From Strigamia acuminata (Eukaryota > Arthropoda > Chilopoda > Geophilomorpha > Linotaeniidae), in assembly GCA_949358305.1 (NCBI GenBank), contig OX442315.1, forward strand, positions 28,608,427 through 28,672,426: DNA of 64,000 nucleotides. The letters run 5' to 3'. This document shows positions 46,101-57,600 of the stretch, piece by piece. The translations under genes and the position numbers were made by a program. The first letter of the stretch is position 1. Each line of letters opens with the position of its first letter. Under the pieces are notes generated by a model. The model did no database searches. It saw nothing but the letters and a program-made list of their open reading frames with translations, and was not told the origin of the DNA.

Positions 46101-46520
46101 AGATGTTGTTTGCTTTATTTATTAAATCAAATTAGGCGTTGCTAATTCACCTGTATCTCTTAGTTCGACGTAAGAACACGCGCTTTTTTTAAAATGAAAG
46201 CCCAAGTTGGGTTTCATAAACGTACCGTATTGCCTTGAATAAAAGCCGGGGTGTTTATTAATTTTTAAGACCAGAAACGAGGCGAGATCACGACTCAAGA
46301 TTAAGCGAGAAGAAATAAACGTGTTTCTTCTAAAGGAAGTAACCCTAATCAGGAAAAACTTACATAAACAATGGTTTGCCTTGAATAAACGCCGGGGCGT
46401 TTATAAATTTTCAAGACGGGAGGCAAGGTGAGATGATGATGCGGTGCGACGCGAATAAAAGCCCAAGTTGGGTGTTGCCTCGAATAAACGCCGGGGCGTT
46501 TATTAATTTTCAAAACCGGA
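43160..46520. repeat. Dispersed CCTCGAATAAACGCCGGG and CGCC/GGCG modules, unit 1
   Basis: About eight copies of GCCTCGAATAAACGCCGGGG followed by CGTTTATTAATTTTC (near 43169, 43871, 44511, 44851, 46071, 46230, 46378, 46476). Each has the palindrome TAAACGCC-GG-GGCGTTTA or a decayed form. Between them are AACGCC-CCAAAACGCC arrays, their complements (GGCGTTTTGGGGCGTTTT), and AAATGGCCATTTTTACTATG arrays (44095-44275, 45630-45750, 46555-46735). Confidence 0.75.
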
Positions 46521-48405
46521 AATGAGGCGAGATCAAAACGCCATTGAAACGTTACATTTTAATAACGTTTCAACGATAAAAACGGCCATTTTTGATTAAA
46601 AAAACGACTAAAAATGGCCATTTTACTATAAAAACGGTGAAAAAAAAACATTTTTACTCTGAAAAATGGCTAAAAATGGCCATTTTGACGAAAAACGGCC
46701 ATTTTTACTACGGAAAATGCTAAAAATGGCCACTTGAGTGAGTGACAACGCCAAAAAACGCCTGCGAACGCCTGCGAACACATAAAAACACTCCAAAACG
46801 CCAGATGACAATGCAACTTGAGGCAAAAAACATGAGAACACAATTTTAAACGTCACAAAAGTTGAAATAAAGATGAAAAATTAATGTTTTGCCTCGAGTT
46901 GCGCGATTTTCAGGCGTTTTTGAGCGTTTTTTAGCATTTTTTGGCGTTCTCAGGCGTGCTCGTGTGTACACGTCACTGCCGAAGAAAAAAACAAACTTAT
47001 TTCTTTTAGTTAAAATGTATTTCAAGCTTTAACAGGGGTTTAAACAGGAAATGACATCATTTTTAGTTTAAAATTGAAGTAAAACACAAAATATTTTAGT
47101 TTTTGAATGCAACTGATCCACGTTATGTCAAATGTTTCCATTACTTCTTGAAAGCCAAAAAATTTGAAAATTTAGCTAATTTCAGCATGTATTTGTAGCT
47201 AGTTTTGATTTGAATACACACTGTAATGTTTTGCCTCGAGTTGCGCGATTTTCAGGCGTTTTGGGACGTTTTGGAGCAAAAAAAACAAACTTAATTCTTC
47301 AAGAGTTAAAAAGGAAGTAATCCTAATCAGGAAAAGCCCACAAAAAACAATGCAAGATCACGCGGTACGACGCACGGACTCCCAGCGCACGGAATGCACG
47401 GACTTTCTGTGGACTTCCCGTGCACGGAAGACCGGCGCGGACATTTCCATTGGAGACCAGCGCAGAATTACCTACAGGCAATTCCGAATCAAAGGCTTCT
47501 TTATGGTTTATACATTACTTTGCAGTAGGTATGCCTGGCCTTGATTTGAAAGTGCAGTAAATTCTGCTGAATGCAGTGTTTTAAACTCGCAGCAATTGCG
47601 ATGGTGCCAACTATTGGAAAATAAATTTAAAATGTAAAACCAAAGAATTTGTAAAAAAAATTTGTTTTAATCAATTGCAATAATGATATTCTACTTAATT
47701 GTTGGATTATGAAACGTGAAACCAATCCCATGATTAGGAAATATAAATTTTATTAAATTCATCGTGTATCTCACATCTCACATTCACTGCCATTTACTTA
47801 GTGTCATCCAAAAATCAGGTTTTATCAAATCCTGAGGTTATTCTAGTACGTCTTAACTGCCCGGCAGGTCGCGCAACCTGTGGAGCAACAATTGATGTAA
47901 ATAGTGCAAGCAGCACGCACGGGAAAGTGCGCACTGATGGGTCCATGCCAGTGCAAGTACATTGGGTAATGTATTATTGCGAGCGCGCGTGTTTTCACAC
48001 GATTACAATGTGCTGATTAAACCAACAGCATTATAGAAGCATTATAGACTGATTATATTGTATAATTTTTATTTTAACAAAACCCTGAATTTCATTTCTA
48101 ATCGGTTTTTTTTTTTATTGACGCGCACAGAAGCGTTGTAGCATGTTCACACAATGTGGAATTTGCAAATTTGAGAAAGCGGCTTTCCCAAGGTTGATAA
48201 AACGCGCGCGATCGTGCGGAATATACAAATAAGTGAAATCCGCAAAATCAGCCATGAGACTGCGAACAGGGGGTCAAGGTATAGGCCGCCGTAATGTTAA
48301 AAATAGGGTCCCTTTCGCACTCCGAGAAATCCGCATGCGCGCCATAAGGTTAAGCTCTCCAGACGGGCGTGGCGGACGCGTCGGCGCGCCGCTAAAAACA
48401 TATCC
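46521..48405. other. AATGGCC array and tail of unit 1
   Basis: After the last AATGGCC array and GGCG modules (to 47330), the tail 47340-48405 is less repetitive. It has CACGGACT/GTGCACGGA words (47376-47430) and, near the end, two GAAATCCGCA words (48234, 48326) like those in the unit start (TGAAATCCGCATTTC). No gene is recognised. Confidence 0.5.
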
Positions 48406-48756
48406 TTTTCGCGGATTGGCTTCCGTGAAATCCGCATTTCGGGGGCGACTATTCTGGGGATTCCGGGTGGACCAAACTCTTCCGGAAAACGTCCGGGGTG
48501 GTGTTGGGAGTGTCAATAGACTGTTTTGTGTCAAGGTTGTCAATTTTCATGTGAGTATTGGAAGGTTCATTTCTGCACATTCTCATGTATTTTTTTTCAC
48601 AGGAGCGACAAGGAGCGATGAAGCGGGATCGAGCGAGAGTGGGTAAAATAAACTGGTTTACGTCTCCAATGCGCGTTCAAGATGGAATACGAACTCGGAA
48701 TCGACTCCAACACGCGTTCGCGTGACATACGGACGCATTCACGACCCAGATCAAAA

Positions 48757-49460
48757 AATGATCTCGTATTCGACTCGTTTTCGAGTCGAATGCAAATTTT
48801 GCCCTTCTTTGACGCGAAATCGTATTCGACTCGTTTTCGAGTCGAATGCGAAATCGTATTCGACTCGTTTTCGAGTCGAATGCGAGTTTTGCCCTTCTTC
48901 AACGCGAAATCGTATTCGACTCGTTTTCGAGTCGAATGCGAATTTTGCCCTTTCTCAACGCGAAATCGTATTCGACTCGTTTTCGAGTCGAATGCGAGTT
49001 TTGCCCTTCTTCAACGCGAAATCGTATTCGACTCGTTTTCGAGTCGAATGCGAATTTTGCCCTTCTTCGACGCGAAATCGTATTCGACTCGTTTTCGAGT
49101 CGAATGCGAAATCGTATTCGACTCGTTTTCGAGTCGAATGCGAGTTTTGCCCTTCTTCAACGCGAAATCGTATTCGACTCGTTTTCGAGTCGAATGCGAA
49201 TTTTGCCCTTTCTCAACGCGAAATCGTATTCGACTCGTTTTCGAGTCGAATGCGAGTTTTGCCCTTCTTCAACGCGAAATCGTATTCGACTCGTTTTCGA
49301 GTCGAATGCGAATTTTGCCCTTCTTCAACGCGAAATCGTATTCGACTCGTTTTCGAGTCGAATGCGAATTCGTATTCGACTCGTTTTCGAGTCGAATGCG
49401 AATTTTGCCCTTCTTCAACGCGAAATCGTATTCGATTCGCTTTCGAATCGTATACGAGAT
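48757..49460. repeat. 56-bp hairpin satellite, forward block, unit 2
   Basis: Monomer order is the same as in 35060-35760, including the same positions of the 34-bp short units, so this block was copied as a whole. Confidence 0.92.
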
Positions 49461-50400
49461 GGTCGATTTTTGTTTCCCGGACTTTGATTTGTATTCGAGT
49501 TGTTACGAGTTCGTATTTTGATCGTATTCGTATTCGAATCGAATTCGAATCGTATTCGAATCGAATACGAATCGAATTCGAGTCGTATTCGAGATGGTCG
49601 ATGATTTCCACTCGCTCGTATACGCGTTGTATACGAGCTCGTATTTTGATCGTAATCGTAAACGAATCGTTTACAAGTCGTATACAAGTTGTATACGACG
49701 TGTATACACCTCGTATACGAACGAAGTTTGTGAAAACACAATTTCCAAATAAGACGTATGTGACTACTATGTGTTTTCATGTCGTAGTAAGTGTCCGGTG
49801 GATTTTCCAAACTTCGTTCGTATACGAGGTGTATACACGTCGTATACAACTTGTATACGACTTGTAAACGATTCGTTTACGATTACGATCAAAATACGAG
49901 CTCGTATACAACGCGTATACGAGCGAGTGGAAATCATCGACCATCTCGAATACGACTCGAATTCGATTCGTATTCGACTCGTATACGCGTTGTATACGAG
50001 CTCGTATTTTGATCGTAATCGTAAACGAAACGTTTACAAGTCGTATACAAGTTGTATACGACGTGTATACACCTCGTATACGAACGAAGTTTGTGAAAAC
50101 ACAATTTCCAAATAAGACGTATGTGACTACTATGTGTTTTCATGTCGTAGTAAGTATCCGGTGGATTTTCCAAACTTCGTTCGTATACGAGGTGTATACA
50201 CGTCGTATACAACTTGTATACGACTTGTAAACGATTCGTTTACGATTACGATCAAAATACGAGCTCGTATACAACGCGTATACGAGCGAGTGGAAATCAT
50301 CGACCATCTCGAATACGACTCGAATACGATTCGAATACATCTCGAATACATCTCGAATACGAGTCGTACGAGTCAAAGTCCGGGAACGGGTCATCGACTA
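49461..50400. repeat. Palindromic arm satellite, unit 2
   Basis: Contains two spaced copies of the loop sequence (GTGTTTTCATGTCGTAGTAA at about 49771 and 50134, 363 bp apart) with their arms. The regular 551-bp array of unit 1 is missing. Confidence 0.85.
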
Positions 50401-51125
50401 TCTCGTATTCGACTCGAAAACGAGTCGAATACGATTTCGCGTTGAAGAAGGGCAAAACTCGTATTCGACTCGAAAACGAGTCGAATACGATTTCGCGTTG
50501 AAGAAGGGCAAAACTCGTATTCGACTCGAAAACGAGTCGAATACGATTTCGCGTTGAAGAAGGGCAAAACTCGTATTCGACTCGAAAACGAGTCGAATAC
50601 GATTTCGCGTTGAAGAAGGGCAAAACTCGTATTCGACTCGAAAACGAGTCGAATACAATTTCGCGTTGAAGAAGGGCAAAACTCGTATTCGACTCGAAAA
50701 CGAGTCGAATACGATTTCGCGTTGAAGAAGGGCAAAACTCGTATTCGACTCGAAAACGAGTCGAATACGATTTCGCGTTGAAGAAGGGCAAAACTCGTAT
50801 TCGACTCGAAAACGAGTCGAATACGATTTCGCGTTGAAGAAGGGCAAAACTCGTATTCGACTCGAAAACGAGTCGAATACAATTTCGCGTTGAAGAAGGG
50901 CAAAACTCGTATTCGACTCGAAAACGAGTCGAATACGATTTCGCGTTGAAGAAGGGCAAAACTCGTATTCGACTCGAAAACGAGTCGAATACGATTTCGC
51001 GTTGAAGAAGGGCAAAACTCGTATTCGACTCGAAAACGAGTCGAATACAATTTTGCGTTGAAAAAGGACAAAAATCGTATTCGATTCGCTTTCGAATCGA
51101 ATACGAGTTTTGTCCTTTTTCAACG
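50401..51125. repeat. 56-bp hairpin satellite, reversed block, unit 2
   Basis: About twelve reversed monomers of 56 bp (ATTCGACTCG-AAAA-CGAGTCGAAT, ACGATTTCGCGTTGAAGAAG) with almost no variation. Unit 1 has only five to six here. Confidence 0.93.
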
Positions 51126-51171
51126 CTTGGGAAAAGGACTCGAATGCGCCTCCACGTTGCAATGCGCATTT

Positions 51172-54100
51172 GTGTAAACGATGATGGAATCCCCTGCTTA
51201 AATACTGGCTATCGCGTCACGTAACAGCAACGTGCCACGTCACGTAATTGCAACGTGCCGCGCTATGCCACACAATGTGCCGCCGCGATAGGCCATTGAA
51301 CCCGAATGTGTGTGATGCGAAACGCGCGAGTACGCGCGCGGAGAACGCGCAGCAATGCTAGCAACAGGAGCGCAACTGCCCAAGAAATTGCTCAACAATA
51401 AAAGGCACGTGGAAGCACGTGCCTGAAACAATAGGCACTTCAAATAAAGTTATTGTTAAAAAACGGGCTTGAAAACCAACAATTACACAATAATTAAGGG
51501 GCAAGAAATGAACTTTGCTGCAATGCAAAGTTCTCAAAATACAGAGAAATGAAAGTTACACTTGTATAAAGAATTGACAATGTTTGAAACCAATAAAAAC
51601 TACAAAAACACACTTGTAAAAAACCCAAAACAACCCCCAGAATGAATTATTTGACTCAAATTAACCCTAAAACAGTCTTGGAGGTCGTGCAGACGACAGA
51701 GTCGGATCGGAAGGTTGCTAAAACCTGACGCCAAAACTAGCAATGGGACAGCTAGTTAGAAAACAGCTTTTTCATCAATCATGAACGCTGAAAACCTCAC
51801 CCAGGGGTAGAAAATGATGGAGAGAACGTTTTCGCCATCTAAAACGGTCTAAAACGGGTCTAAAATGCCTAAACCGGCGCCTGGAACGTGGCGCAGTTGT
51901 TGGGTCAAATATTGTCAAAAATCAGTGGAAATTTGTCAAATACTGGCAAAAATCTGCTGAAATTTGTCAAAAATTGCCAAATTTTGGCGCAAGTTACGTG
52001 AGGTTTGCGCGCATCCAACTATGACGAAAAATCCATGCGTGTGCACGCGCGATTTACTGGCGCGTTGGAAGCGTTAAAATAAATTTTTCCAATATCTAAC
52101 ACAATTTGCACCGAATTATGGCAATTTTTGACAAATTTACATGGATTTTTGCCAGTATTTGACAAATTTCCACGGATTTTTGACAATATTTGACAAATTC
52201 CAGACAAATTTCAGACAAATTTCAATTAATTTTAGAAATTTTATGAGAAATTTCAGCAAATGTTTGAGGATTGAGGAAATCTTCTGAAATTTGTCAAATA
52301 TAGGCAAAAAATCTTCTGAAATTTGTCAAATACAGGCAAAAATCTGCTGAAATTTGTCAAAAATTGCCCAAATTCCGTGCAAGTTTTGCAAGTTTTGCGC
52401 GCATCAAATCGTATGCGCGCCTATACTATTGCACGAGCGCATTGACGCGTGATGAACACCGACCACGTTTACGAAGTGAATTCGAGCTACAAAAGTATCG
52501 AGTCGCCATTCTATGATGGAAAAAAAAATTAAGTGTAAACAAACAAAATAAAAACTTTAATATACAAGAAACGTACAATTCCACTCAACTTTGTTTCAAA
52601 TTTTATTTATTGGATTATTGAAAATAAACAGTAGTGTTGTGCACTGTACGCTTAAGTGTATACCGGCGATGCGTTGTTTTGTGGTGGGGATTTGCCTCGA
52701 TAATTGATCTTTTCTCTTTGTTTGCAATATTTTTTTGGCCTTTTTTGTTGATTTTTCGGTTTGAAATTGTTTTTTTCCGGTGTAATTTAAGTGGTGGAAG
52801 GTTGTTGGCGTGTGTTGAGGGTAATTTTGGCGGTTTTTGGGTCGGGATTAGTGTTTTCTGCGATTTTTTTTCGGTATTTGGGGTTTGATGCAGCGGATAG
52901 CGCATGCGAATCGCCGTCGACCGTAGCATTAGCAATTGCAACGTGCCGCGCTATGCCACACAATGTGCCGCCGCGATAGGCCATCGAATCCGAATGTGTG
53001 TGATGCGAAACGCGAGTACGCGCGCGGAGAACGCGCGGCAATGCTAGCAACAGGAGCGCAACTGCCCAAGAAATTGCTCAACAATAAAAGGCACGTGGAA
53101 GCACGTGCCTGAAACAATAGGCACTTCAAATAAAGTTATTGTTAAAAAACGGGCTTGAAAACCAACAATTACACAATAATTAAGGGGCAAGAAATGAACT
53201 TTGCTGCAATGCAAAGTTCTCAAAATACAGAGAAATGAAAGTTACACTTGTATAAAGAATTGACAATGTTTGAAACCAATAAAAACTACAAAAACACACT
53301 TGTAAAAAACCCAAAACAACCCCCAGAATGAATTATTTGACTCAAATTAACCCTAAAACAGTCTTGGAGGTCGTGCAGACGACAGAGTCGGATCGGAAGG
53401 TTGCTAAAACCTGACGCCAAAACTAGCAATGGGACAGCTAGTTAGAAAACAGCTTTTTCATCAATCATGAACGCTGAAAACCTCACCCAGGGGTAGAAAA
53501 TGATGGAGAGAACGTTTTCGCCATCTAAAACGGTCTAAAACGGGTCTAAAATGCCTAAACCGGCGCCTGGAACGTGGCGCAGTTGTTGGGTCAAATATTG
53601 TCAAAAATCAGTGGAAATTTGTCAAATACTGGCAAAAATCTGCTGAAATTTGTCAAAAATTGCCAAATTTTGGCGCAAGTTACGTGAGGTTTGCGCGCAT
53701 CCAACTATGACGAAAAATCCATGCGTGTGCACGCGCGATTTACTGGCGCGTTGGAAGCGTTAAAATAAATTTTTCCAATATCTAACACAATTTGCACCGA
53801 ATTATGGCAATTTTTGACAAATTTACATGGATTTTTGCCAGTATTTGACAAATTTCCACGGATTTTTGACAATATTTGACAAATTCCAGACAAATTTCAG
53901 ACAAATTTCAATTAATTTTAGAAATTTTATGAGAAATTTCAGCAAATGTTTGAGGATTGAGGAAATCTTCTGAAATTTGTCAAATATAGGCAAAAAATCT
54001 TCTGAAATTTGTCAAATACAGGCAAAAATCTGCTGAAATTTGTCAAAAATTGCCCAAATTCCGTGCAAGTTTTGCAAGTTTTGCGCGCATCAAATCGTAT

Positions 54101-54605
54101 GCGCGCCTATACTATTGCACGAGCGCATTGACGCGTGATGAACACCGACCACGTTTACGAAGTGAATTCGAGCTACAAAAGTATCGAGTCGCCATTCTAT
54201 GATGGAAAAAAAAAATTAGGTGTAAACAAACAAAATAAAAACTTTAATATACAAGAAACGTACAATTCCACTCAACTTTGTTTCAAATTTTATTTATTGG
54301 ATCATTGAAAATAAACAGTAGTGTTGTGCACTGTACGCTTAAGTGTATACCGGCGATGCGTTGTTTTGTGGTGGGGATTTGCCTCGATAATTGATCTTTT
54401 CTCTTTGTTTGCAATATTTTTTTGGCCTTTTTTGTTGATTTTTCGGTTTGAAATTGTTTTTTTCCGGTGTAATTTAAGTGGTGGAAGGTTGTTGGCGTGT
54501 TTTGAGGGTAATTTTGGCGGTTTTTGGGTCGGGATTAGTGTTTTCTGCGATTTTTTATCGGTATTTGGGGTAACGCATGCGAATCGCCGTCGATGCGTCG
54601 ACCGT
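51172..54605. repeat. 1.69-kb tandem duplication inside unit 2
   Basis: Sequence from about 51240 to 52925 is repeated from 52929 to about 54600 (offsets 1686-1689). The join follows GCGAATCGCCGTCGACCGTA at 52910-52930. Both copies carry the 9-bp CACGTG hairpin and the GTCAAA words. Unit 1 has one copy (39584-41290). Confidence 0.9.
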
Positions 54606-57600
54606 AGCAAGTGTGGTTGAAGTGATTTCGTTCATTCGTTATTTTAATGAAAATTAGGTATTTATTGTGACCACACGAGCACGTAGCAAGTGCGCGCGCA
54701 AGTTAAATGTGTAGAGGCCTGTGAGAAAATAAAACGTGCGTGGAAGCGGCGTAAATATTCTTTGGTGACTGCCATGGGTTTGTGCTTTGTCGTGGGCGCG
54801 ATATGTCTGCGATATATATGCGTTAGGGATGAGAACGGGACCAATTTTCGGGTCCCGACCCGTCCCGGGTCCATTACGTTAGCGTAATACGCGCGTATGA
54901 TTGCATAATTGAAATAAATCAGTATTAAGCCTAATATTAGGCCTAATAATGCTAAAATAAAGTAAAGAAACAACAATATTTTGGTCATACAGTGTAATTT
55001 ACTTTTAATAATGAGTTTGTTGTTGTTGTTTATTTACTTTATTTTAGCATTATCAGGCTCAATATTAGGCTTAATAGTGATAAATAACAACTGGAATTAG
55101 AAAATTGTCTCCGCCTCGCAGTACGAATTTAGCAACTGTAATCCCGTCCCGTCCCGTATCCGCATAGGGCAAACATTACCAGTCCAGTCCCTATCCCGGT
55201 CCGTTCTTATCCCTAATATGCGTGATGTAGCGCGTTTGCGCGCGCGATCTAGTGCGTTTGAGCGCGCGATGTAGCACCTTGAGCGTGTCCAAATGTGTAC
55301 AGGTGCTCAAAAGATGTGCGAGGGCTTCACATGCATACACGAAGCATAAACGTGAAGAAAACAGCAGAAGCAGTTGTGTGTGATATTTATAAAACCACAT
55401 CACACAAGGGAATACTACTAATGATACAAAAAGCAATAAACTTTATGAATATTGAAATAAACTTACAAAATGGTGGAAAAAACATGGCGTACTGCCTTGA
55501 ATATATGCCGGGATGTTATCAATCTTCCGGGCCCCATGTGTGTTTGATTTTAGTCCTAATTTTGGTGTATTTTTTTTTTTTTGCCTTGGTTTTTCTCGTT
55601 TCTTGGAGAGTGCTGAGGCATGCCGAGGTGTTCTCGGGCGTGTGCGCCTGTTGAAGATCGAGCGTTTCATATTTTGTGTTTAATAAGCCTACCGTGGTGC
55701 CTCGAGCGTTTATTAATTTCTCCACTCGAGGCACTTCACTAACACCTCCCCGGTGTTTAAACGAGTAGCGGCGCTTATTTGACCCCGGTGTTTACTGTTT
55801 AAAATTGTCGTGTGTTTTCAAAGTTCTTAATTTGTTTAAAAGCAAACAAAATGGATATTTGTTAATTTTTATTTGATTTTATCAATTTCTATTGGTTTCT
55901 TGCTGATTTTTAATCGGTTTTTCTCTATTTGTGACAATTTTTGCCAATTTTAATCGTTATTTGTCATTCTGAATTGATTATTGTCCGATTTCAGTCGATT
56001 TTTGTTGATTTTTAATCATGTTTGTTCGTTTTTAATCAATTTTTGTCCCATGCCTTACGATCAGTTCGAATAATTGACACCATACTGTGCTGTTACTCGT
56101 ATTCAAGATGGCGTCGCAAACTCAAGGCCGAATTCCGCTGATTTCATTTATTGCGACTGTTTGCGCTCCATACGTGTGAAAAGGATTATGGGAAAAATCC
56201 TCAATGCAGGCCATTTTGGTGTTAAATGAGCGAGGAAGGCAGGAGATGAGGAAAATTTGTAAAATTTCAAAAAAAAGCTAAACAATCAAAATTTACATGA
56301 AGATCAATATTTCTGGCTCGAAATGCATGTATCAGCAATTTCGGGATATTTTCGGGGTGAAATTGACTCGTTCGGAACACTGGGAAGGAACCCCACCCCG
56401 CATTCCCCATGCGTCGGCGCGCGCGTAGACGAAAATTCAAATCCAGGTGTTCAGACGGCCCCACGTTATTTTCGGGTTCCAAGTTGGGTTTCACAAATGT
56501 ACCGTATTGCCTCGAATAAACGCCGGGACGTTTATTAAACTTCTCGTGTGTGTTTAATTTTGATCCGCATTTAACTGTTTTTTTTTTCACCGAAAGTTAC
56601 TTCATTTTTTATTAACATGGAAAAAGAATGAACCTTTACAAAATACTAATAATAACGTTATAATAAGCAGTTACAATTGAAATTAAAACAACATTTTTTT
56701 TTTAATTAGAAACCAAAGCAGAATCATCCCTAAATTCTGACACGGCGTTGTCAAACAAACAGTTGGCGCCAAAACGAGAAATTAGGCAACAAAACATTTT
56801 GAATGCTACAAAAACACATTAAATAACCATAAAACAAATAAAAATAAATACAACAGCTAAACCAAATTGTAATAAACAAGACAGCAAAGTGCGGGAGTGA
56901 GTGACAACGCCGAAAAAACGCCCGAAAACGCCCCAAGAACGCACCAAAACGCCCCAAGAACGCACCAAAACGCCAGATAACCGTGCAACTTGAGGCAAAA
57001 AACATGCGAACATAATTTTTTGCTTTGAGTGGCACGATTTTCAGGCTTTTTGGAGCATTTTGAAGCGTTTTGGGGCGTTTTAGAACGTTTTTGCTTATTT
57101 TTTAGCATTCTCATGCGAGCTCGCGCGTGCAGGCGAGAAAAAAACAAACTTATTTCTTCAAGAGTTAAAAAAAAAATAACCCTAACCAGGAAATTACTGT
57201 AAAAACAACGGCTTGCCTCGAATAAACGCCGGGGCGTTTACTAATTTTCAAGACTGGAAGTGAGGCGAGATGTTGTTTGCTTTATTTGTTAAAACAAATT
57301 AGGCGTCACTAATTCACCTGTATTAGGGTTTCGGTTCTGAGAAACCGGACGAGGAGTCACAATAACGGGACACGGGAAATTTCAAAACTTACCAATTCCG
57401 TCAAAACGCCATTGAAACGTTACATTTTTATAGCGTGTCAATGATAAAAATGGTCATTTTGGATGAAAAACGGCCATTTTGGATGAAAAATGGCCATTTT
57501 TACTATAAAAAATGGCTGAAAATGGCCATTTTTACTATGACAAATGGCTGAAAATGGCCATTTTAATAAAAAAAAGGCCATTTTTACTTCGAAAATTGGC

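Larger units (their letters stand above)
34709..48405. repeat. Macrosatellite unit 1 (about 13.7 kb)
   Basis: Begins at CCTTTTCGCGGATTGGCTTC and continues to the next copy of the same start at 48406. Order: 350-bp leader, palindromic TCG-rich satellite (35060-39480), GTCAAA-type and CACGTG-containing segment (39481-41290), MITE (41480-41873), AATGGCC/CGCC module region (43000-47330), tail (47340-48405). No recognisable protein is encoded. The last 53 bp, including GGCGGACGCGTCGGCGCGCC, are absent from the end of unit 2. Confidence 0.9.

Noticed and set aside
48757-51125. CRISPR-like appearance of regular palindromic repeats
   Set aside because: There are no unique spacers, the intervening sequence is also repeated, and the DNA is eukaryotic. 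It is satellite DNA.
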